Of a stretch of 64,000 nt of DNA, positions 59,677 through 64,000 are shown piece by piece. Made by a program: the position numbers and the translations under genes. The DNA is from Hoyosella rhizosphaerae. GTDB taxonomy: Bacteria > Actinomycetota > Actinomycetes > Mycobacteriales > Mycobacteriaceae. The notes beneath the pieces are model-generated. The model ran no database searches. It worked only from the letters and a program-made list of their open reading frames with translations, and was not told the DNA's origin. The stretch lies in contig NZ_BMJH01000001.1 in assembly GCF_014643175.1 (NCBI RefSeq), positions 1 to 64,000 on the forward strand, read 5' to 3'. Numbering within the stretch: position 1 is the first letter of the stretch; every line of letters starts with the position of its first letter.

Positions 59677-60585
59677 TCACTCGCCGGTCTTTTGGGTGAC
59701 GGTGTCGATGAACTCGCGCGTCGCGGCTGCAAGAATTGCGGGATGTGAGATCGGCGCCCAATGCCCGGCGTCGATCTTGCGTTCCACCATGTGCGTTACG
59801 TACTTGCCGTAGTCCGCGTATCCGGAATGATGCACGGCTGGGTCCCGCATGTTGATGATCACTTGCACGGGGACATTGATGATTTTGCTGCGCGGCCGCG
59901 ATAGGCGGGGACCGATGTTGGCGCGGTAGCGGTTGACACCGTTGGCCATGTCATCAGGCAACGTGGCTGCGGGACGGACCCTCTCAGCGTCCTGGCCGTC
60001 GAACAAGGCGAGGAAGCGCGGCCAATGTTGGGCGACACCGTTGCGAAGAACGTACTGCGGCAGCATAGGAATATGAAACAGGTACGTGTACCACGAGTTC
60101 GCAAGCTGACGTAGGGGACCAGCAAGGTTTCTCGGGGTTGGTCGCGAGAATCGGTCGCGCACCCAGCTCCCTAAAATGTCCAGGTTTGGGCCGGAAGTGA
60201 TTGTCGCTGACGCTATTCGCTGCTCGGCTTGCGGCTCACCGAGGACCTCCCACGTTTCCACACCGCCCCAGTCGTGTGCGAGAACATGGACCTGACCGTC
60301 GGGGCACACGTCATCGATGACGGCGTAAAAGTCCCGCGCAAGTTCAGGTAACGCGTAAGCAGATGTCGAGTTTGGAGCAGTGGTAAGTCCGGCACCGCGG
60401 GTGTCGTACGAGATGATGCGGAACGTGTCGCCCAACTCTGCGACCACAGCGTCCCATAAAGCGTGAGTATCTGGCCAGCCGTGGACAAGCACAAGTGGGG
60501 TGCCACTTGGGTTGCCGGATTCGAAAACAGCGATACGGATATCACCATTGGTGACGTACTTAGTGGGGGTGTCCATAATTGCCAT
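59677..60585 (-). CDS. Alpha/beta-hydrolase (epoxide-hydrolase-like)
   Basis: The product (302 aa) has an alpha/beta-hydrolase core: the oxyanion motif LVHGWPDTHALWD, SYDTRGAGLT, the nucleophile elbow AHDWGG (Asp nucleophile, as in epoxide hydrolases and haloalkane dehalogenases), an acid residue probably in INMRDPAVH, and the catalytic His in DAGHWAPISHP. The substrate is unknown. ATG 60585 or 60576 may be the start. It is not part of the usual leuD-hupB neighbourhood in M. tuberculosis. Confidence 0.88.
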   Translation of the reverse strand: MAIMDTPTKYVTNGDIRIAVFESGNPSGTPLVLVHGWPDTHALWDAVVAELGDTFRIISYDTRGAGLTTAPNSTSAYALPELARDFYAVIDDVCPDGQVHVLAHDWGGVETWEVLGEPQAEQRIASATITSGPNLDILGSWVRDRFSRPTPRNLAGPLRQLANSWYTYLFHIPMLPQYVLRNGVAQHWPRFLALFDGQDAERVRPAATLPDDMANGVNRYRANIGPRLSRPRSKIINVPVQVIINMRDPAVHHSGYADYGKYVTHMVERKIDAGHWAPISHPAILAAATREFIDTVTQKTGE

Positions 60586-60887
60586 CCCAGAGTTCCCATC
60601 CAGAGTTCACAAACGATACGGCGACCGCTAAAGCATGAAACACACTTGCGCTCCGTAGGCTACTCGTTGGGACGATCGCCGTTCTAATCATCTGAAAGCG
60701 ACACCAGCACTGTGGCATTAAAACCACACTGTGAAGGGGTGCCGAATAATAATTTTCAATGAGTACGCGGCAAATTCTGCCGTCTCCACACACGAGATTT
60801 ACTGTGGCACATAGACTCGGAGAGATCACAGAATTACTGTGAGACTGGGGCCGGAGCCACCGGGGCCAGACTGTGCGGAGGCAATGT
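60586..60887. promoter_or_regulatory. Intergenic region with repeated ACTGTG motifs upstream of hupB
   Basis: This 302-base divergent gap has no evident gene. ACTGTG occurs four times (60709, 60728, 60801, 60836), and TCACAG-AATTA-CTGTGA (60826-60842) is a perfect six-base inverted repeat 46 bases before hupB. These could be sites for a regulator of hupB. Confidence 0.35.
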
Positions 60888-61742
60888 ATGAACAAGGCGG
60901 ACCTCGTCGATGCCCTCACCCAGAAACTGGGCACGGATCGGCGCAATGCATCACAGGCAGTTGAAACACTTGTAGACCTGATAGTACGGGCTGTTCACGC
61001 AGGTAAAACAGTCACTATCACTGGTTTCGGTGTGTTCGAGCAGCGAGCTCGAGCAGCGCGCGTCGCGCGTAATCCACGTACGGGCGAAACAGTTCGTGTC
61101 GAGCCCACCAATGTCCCATCTTTCCGGCCTGGTGCTCAGTTCAAGGCGCTCGTTGCTGGCGAAGCTGATCTTCCGGACGAGGGTCCTGCCGTCAAGCGCG
61201 GTGCGGGTGCCCCTGCGTCAACGGAAAAGGCTCCGTTGCCACGTGCAGCGCGAAGCACAGTGGTCAAGGCTCCCCGAAAAGCGGCTACCAAAGCTGTAGA
61301 GGCGGGTAAAGCTGCGGGCAGCGCTGCTACCGACGCGGCGACAACTCCCGCGAAGAAGGCCCCCGCGAAGAAAGCCCCAGCTGCTAAGGCACCAGCAAAA
61401 GCAGCGGCCGCGAAGAAAGCTCCAGCCAAGAAGGCTCCAGCTGCTAAGGCGCCAACGAAAGCTGCTGCAGCGAAGAAGGCCCCAGCGAAGAAAGCTCCTG
61501 CCAAGAAGGCGCCAACTAAAGCTGCGGCAGCTAAAAAGGCTCCTGCGAAGAAAGCTGCTCCAACTAAAGCTGCACCAGCAAGCGCGTCGACAGCTGAAAC
61601 AACTGCTGCTGCAAAAGCCCCAGCGAAGAAGGCTCCAGCAGCCAAAAAGGCGCCTGCCAAGAAGGCTCCAGCCAAAAAGGCCCCAGCTAAGAAGGCCCCG
61701 GCTAAGAAGGCTCCAGCGAAGCCTGCCGACTCCGCTGAGTAG
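60888..61742 (+). CDS. hupB: HU-type nucleoid protein with long Lys/Ala/Pro tail (HupB)
   Basis: HupB (284 aa) bends and compacts DNA. Residues 1-90 are a canonical HU domain ([65 protein letters not shown]). The rest is a histone-H1-like tail with about 20 [12 protein letters not shown] repeats that binds DNA nonspecifically; such tails are typical of mycobacterial HupB. ATG 60888 has GGAGG at 60877-60881. The tail is longer than I recall for M. tuberculosis HupB (about 214 aa in total). Confidence 0.97.
   Translation: MNKADLVDALTQKLGTDRRNASQAVETLVDLIVRAVHAGKTVTITGFGVFEQRARAARVARNPRTGETVRVEPTNVPSFRPGAQFKALVAGEADLPDEGPAVKRGAGAPASTEKAPLPRAARSTVVKAPRKAATKAVEAGKAAGSAATDAATTPAKKAPAKKAPAAKAPAKAAAAKKAPAKKAPAAKAPTKAAAAKKAPAKKAPAKKAPTKAAAAKKAPAKKAAPTKAAPASASTAETTAAAKAPAKKAPAAKKAPAKKAPAKKAPAKKAPAKKAPAKPADSAE
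61340..61731 (+). repeat. Degenerate tandem repeat encoding the PAKKAP tail of HupB
   Basis: Units of roughly 15-18 bp built on GCGAAGAAGGCTCCAGC-like words recur through this stretch. Such DNA is prone to length change by slippage, so tail length probably varies between strains. Confidence 0.85.
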
Positions 61743-61874
61743 ATGCTGCTATCTCGGTGGCCGCAGTAGTACAAAAGAGTCGATCACAGTCTGCACACGA
61801 TGCCTGTGCGGGTCCACATGTGGATCCGCACAGTTCATTTGGTGTTCACTGGCGAGTTAAATCGGTCGGTGTGG

Positions 61875-62810
61875 TTAGGCGGTACTGAGCGCAGTGTCAG
61901 AATGCGGCGATGCAAGGTAGTCCGCACTGAGAAGCCGACCATCAAGCAGAGAAAGAACCCACACGCTTCCCTTCAGATTGTCCGATGGTGGAAGTGTGAT
62001 ACCACTGCGTTGAGCCAGCCATTCAGTTATATGTGGGATAACTTTGCCTTGGCTGCACACCACCCGTGTGCCGGGGAGCCGCGAGATTTCAAGTAAACGC
62101 TTGTGCGCCGCTTCAGGATCCTTTATGTAGGCCTCTTCTGACAGTGTGGGTTCAACAATTATGTCGCGGTTCAATTCGTCGGCCAGCGGTGCGACCGTTT
62201 GCGTGCAGCGAACCCGGTCCGCAGAATGCACGTCCGTTGCCCCGAATGCAAGAAAATGGGGAAGAAGCGCTTCGGCTTGTGCCCGGCCCTCAGGTATCAG
62301 CGGGCGAGCAGTGTCGTCGCCGAAGAAGTCCTCTCGCCGACCAGCTTTAGCGTGGCGAACGAACAGCAATGTCGTGACGTCAGTTGGTTGCTTGGCGTAA
62401 ATTTTGATGACGCGGCGATCCAAGTTGTAGCTCACCTTCTTGGCGGCTTTTTCCACTGTCAACCAGAGCAGTTCGTCACATTCCTCATTGGGCACGAACT
62501 CGCCGCCGAGAGCTTCGGCCGCCCAATAATCGACTTCTTTGCGCTTGGCATCTTTCAGCGGGTAGGAAACGCGGATGAGGTGTCTCCCCAACTTAGGGAC
62601 GAAACCGGTCTCTTCCTCAATTTCGCGGGCTGCAGCGATGACTGGTGTTTCCCCGGAATCCAATTTTCCTTTGGGCAACGACCAGTCGTCATACCGGGGG
62701 CGATGCACAACGGCGATTTCCCGCACCCCCTTGGGGGTACGTCGCCACAGCACCGCTCCCGCTGCGAGAACGCTTGTGGATTTGTGCTTCTTTTTCTTCG
62801 TCGAACCCAC
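61875..62810 (-). CDS. mutT1: Nudix hydrolase-histidine phosphatase fusion MutT1
   Basis: The 311-aa protein joins an N-terminal Nudix domain (box GKLDSGETPVIAAAREIEEETG, residues about 45-66) to a C-terminal histidine phosphatase domain (LLFVRHAKAG, catalytic His). Mycobacterial MutT1 (Rv2985) cleans 8-oxo-dGTP and diadenosine polyphosphates. GTG 62810 starts it two bases after the ppk stop, with AAGGG upstream; longer readings would overlap ppk. Cotranscription with ppk is expected. Confidence 0.95.
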   Translation of the reverse strand: MGSTKKKKHKSTSVLAAGAVLWRRTPKGVREIAVVHRPRYDDWSLPKGKLDSGETPVIAAAREIEEETGFVPKLGRHLIRVSYPLKDAKRKEVDYWAAEALGGEFVPNEECDELLWLTVEKAAKKVSYNLDRRVIKIYAKQPTDVTTLLFVRHAKAGRREDFFGDDTARPLIPEGRAQAEALLPHFLAFGATDVHSADRVRCTQTVAPLADELNRDIIVEPTLSEEAYIKDPEAAHKRLLEISRLPGTRVVCSQGKVIPHITEWLAQRSGITLPPSDNLKGSVWVLSLLDGRLLSADYLASPHSDTALSTA

Positions 62811-62812
62811 GT

Positions 62813-64000
62813 TTATGACCCTTGTGTTAGATGCCGGCGAATCATCTCCTCTTGATGATCGCGCACTTGCTCGCCATCTGCAGGGGCGGCCACCCAATTG
62901 CTGTCTTCTTGGAGAACCCAGCAGCGAGTAGTGGGGTCGAGCGCGGAGTCAAAGATACTGTTGATTTCAGCCGTGATCTTGGGGTCGGTGACGCGCAGGA
63001 GAACCTCCACGCGGCGGTCCAAGTTGCGGTGCATCATGTCGGCGCTACCGATCCAGAACTCGTCGCTCCCGGCGAAGTGCATGATGCGGGAGTGTTCGAG
63101 GAAACGTCCGAGGATAGATCGCACATGGATGGTCTCGCTAAGTCCGGGGACACCGGGCTTGAGTGCACAAATGCCGCGAACAACAATCTCGACCGGTATG
63201 CCCGCTTGTGATGCGCGGTAAAGCGCATCGATAACTTGTTCGTCGACGAGAGCATTTGCTTTCATGCGGATCCGTGCAGGAAGACCAGCGCGCTGGAATT
63301 CAATCTCTTTGTCGATTCGAGCGATGATGCCTGATCGAATCCCGGTGGGGGCGACAAGAAGGTTGCGGTACTGCTCCACGCGCGAGTAGCCGGTGAGCGA
63401 GTTGAACAAGTCGGTGAGGTCCGCGCCAACCTCCGGTGCAGCGGTGAGGATACCGACGTCTTCGTACAATCGGGCGGTCTTGGGATTGTAATTGCCGGTC
63501 CCGATGTGGCAGTAACGGCGGATGGTGGCGCCTTCACGCCGCACCACGAGACACGTTTTGCAGTGCGTTTTGAGGCCCACGAGGCCGTAAACGACGTGCA
63601 CGCCTGCCTGCTCAAGTTTGCGAGCCCACTTGATGTTGGCTTGCTCGTCGAAGCGCGCTTTAATCTCGACCAGCGCTACAACCTGTTTGCCAGCTTCTGC
63701 GGCATCGATCAAGGCATTGATGATCGGGGAGTCGCCGGACGTGCGGTACAAGGTCTGCTTGATGGCGAGCACTTGTGGGTCAGCCGCGGCTTGTTCAATG
63801 AACCGCTGCACGCTGGTCGAGAATGATGCGTATGGGTGGTGTACGAAGATGTCACCTTCGCGGAGGGTCGAGAAAACACTCTTCGGGGTCTCGCGTTCAC
63901 CGAACGCTGAGTGCGTTGCGGGTACGAAAGGCTTGTCCTTGAGTGCGGGGCGGTCTACGGCGTACACCTGCCAGAGACTCGAAAGATCAAGTAGCCCAGG
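62813..64000 (-). CDS. ppk: Polyphosphate kinase, C-terminal part (runs off the window)
   Basis: Ppk makes inorganic polyphosphate from ATP. The open frame continues to base 64000, so the N-terminal part of this roughly 700-aa protein lies beyond the window. The visible part holds [48 protein letters not shown], the phosphorylatable His region [29 protein letters not shown] and a second HKD-like half. It corresponds to Rv2984 and is followed directly by mutT1. Confidence 0.96.
   Translation of the reverse strand, partial: PGLLDLSSLWQVYAVDRPALKDKPFVPATHSAFGERETPKSVFSTLREGDIFVHHPYASFSTSVQRFIEQAAADPQVLAIKQTLYRTSGDSPIINALIDAAEAGKQVVALVEIKARFDEQANIKWARKLEQAGVHVVYGLVGLKTHCKTCLVVRREGATIRRYCHIGTGNYNPKTARLYEDVGILTAAPEVGADLTDLFNSLTGYSRVEQYRNLLVAPTGIRSGIIARIDKEIEFQRAGLPARIRMKANALVDEQVIDALYRASQAGIPVEIVVRGICALKPGVPGLSETIHVRSILGRFLEHSRIMHFAGSDEFWIGSADMMHRNLDRRVEVLLRVTDPKITAEINSIFDSALDPTTRCWVLQEDSNWVAAPADGEQVRDHQEEMIRRHLTQGS

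Noticed and set aside
61340-61731. Regular short repeats considered as a CRISPR array
   Set aside because: The units are in-frame codon repeats without spacers and there are no cas genes.
61136-61774. Long minus-strand open frame rich in Ala/Gly/Phe opposite hupB
   Set aside because: It is the antisense reading of the PAKKAP repeat DNA; its low-complexity [10 protein letters not shown] pattern is an artefact of that repeat, and hupB is clearly the real gene.

Overview
The window is chromosomal core DNA from a mycolic-acid actinobacterium (Corynebacteriales/Mycobacteriales). Base composition is moderately GC-rich by eye. GTG and TTG starts are frequent, and neighbouring genes often share an ATGA or GTGA stop/start. 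The gene order follows Mycobacterium tuberculosis closely (compared from memory). Three M. tuberculosis-like blocks are joined: Rv1320c-Rv1326c (cyclase, nucS, epimerase, thiolase, thioredoxin-like, glgB), then Rv3041c-Rv3024c (ABC ATPase, enoyl-CoA hydratase, methyltransferases, Rv3035/Rv3034c-like genes, the Rv3032-Rv3030 glucan genes, etfBA, two acyltransferases, cysteine desulfurase, mnmA), then Rv3015c-Rv2984 (ligA, gatCAB, pfkA, lppZ-like, ilvBNC, serA, leuB, gltX, leuCD, hupB, mutT1, ppk). No insertion sequence, integrase, phage gene or CRISPR array was seen.

Layout. 1-9.4 kb: a lipoprotein gene with a one-base frameshift, a class IIIb cyclase, the mismatch endonuclease NucS, a DivIVA-like coiled coil, methylmalonyl-CoA epimerase, a thiolase, a DUF3817 protein, a thioredoxin/TPR protein and a zinc-protease lipoprotein. 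9.4-23.7 kb: glycogen branching enzyme, a lone ABC ATPase, an enoyl-CoA hydratase, two methyltransferase genes, alanine dehydrogenase, a beta-propeller lipoprotein, a hexapeptide acyltransferase, an SDR, and the GT4-GH57-methyltransferase operon expected to make methylglucose-type polysaccharide. 23.9-35.3 kb: electron-transfer flavoprotein, an OlsB/PlsC-like pair, cysteine desulfurase and MnmA, a MetE-like protein without zinc ligands, DNA ligase A, and small GNAT, ACT and ABM proteins. 35.4-43 kb: gatC, gatA, pfkA, gatB, an LppZ-like lipoprotein and a DoxX protein. 42.4-59.6 kb: branched-chain amino acid and serine synthesis (ilvD, ilvBNC, serA, leuB, leuCD) with an IclR regulator, plus a secreted protease, an MFS transporter, an FAH-family protein and gltX followed by tRNA-Gln and tRNA-Glu. 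59.7-64 kb: an alpha/beta hydrolase, hupB, mutT1 and the 3' part of ppk.

How the genes fit together. The ilv and leu genes make valine, isoleucine and leucine. ilvB is preceded by a 15-codon leader peptide gene rich in valine codons and then an intrinsic terminator, which is the layout of ribosome-mediated attenuation. GltX, GatCAB and the tRNA-Gln/tRNA-Glu pair form the indirect route to Gln-tRNA(Gln). Cysteine desulfurase feeds sulfur to MnmA for tRNA thiolation. NucS, LigA and MutT1 are DNA-maintenance functions.

No wholly new multi-gene system is evident. The best leads are regulatory and structural: the ilvB attenuator, palindromes upstream of etfB and of the MFS gene, a candidate LtbR site before leuC, short tandem duplications that copy gene ends together with their stop codons, and the frameshifted lipoprotein.
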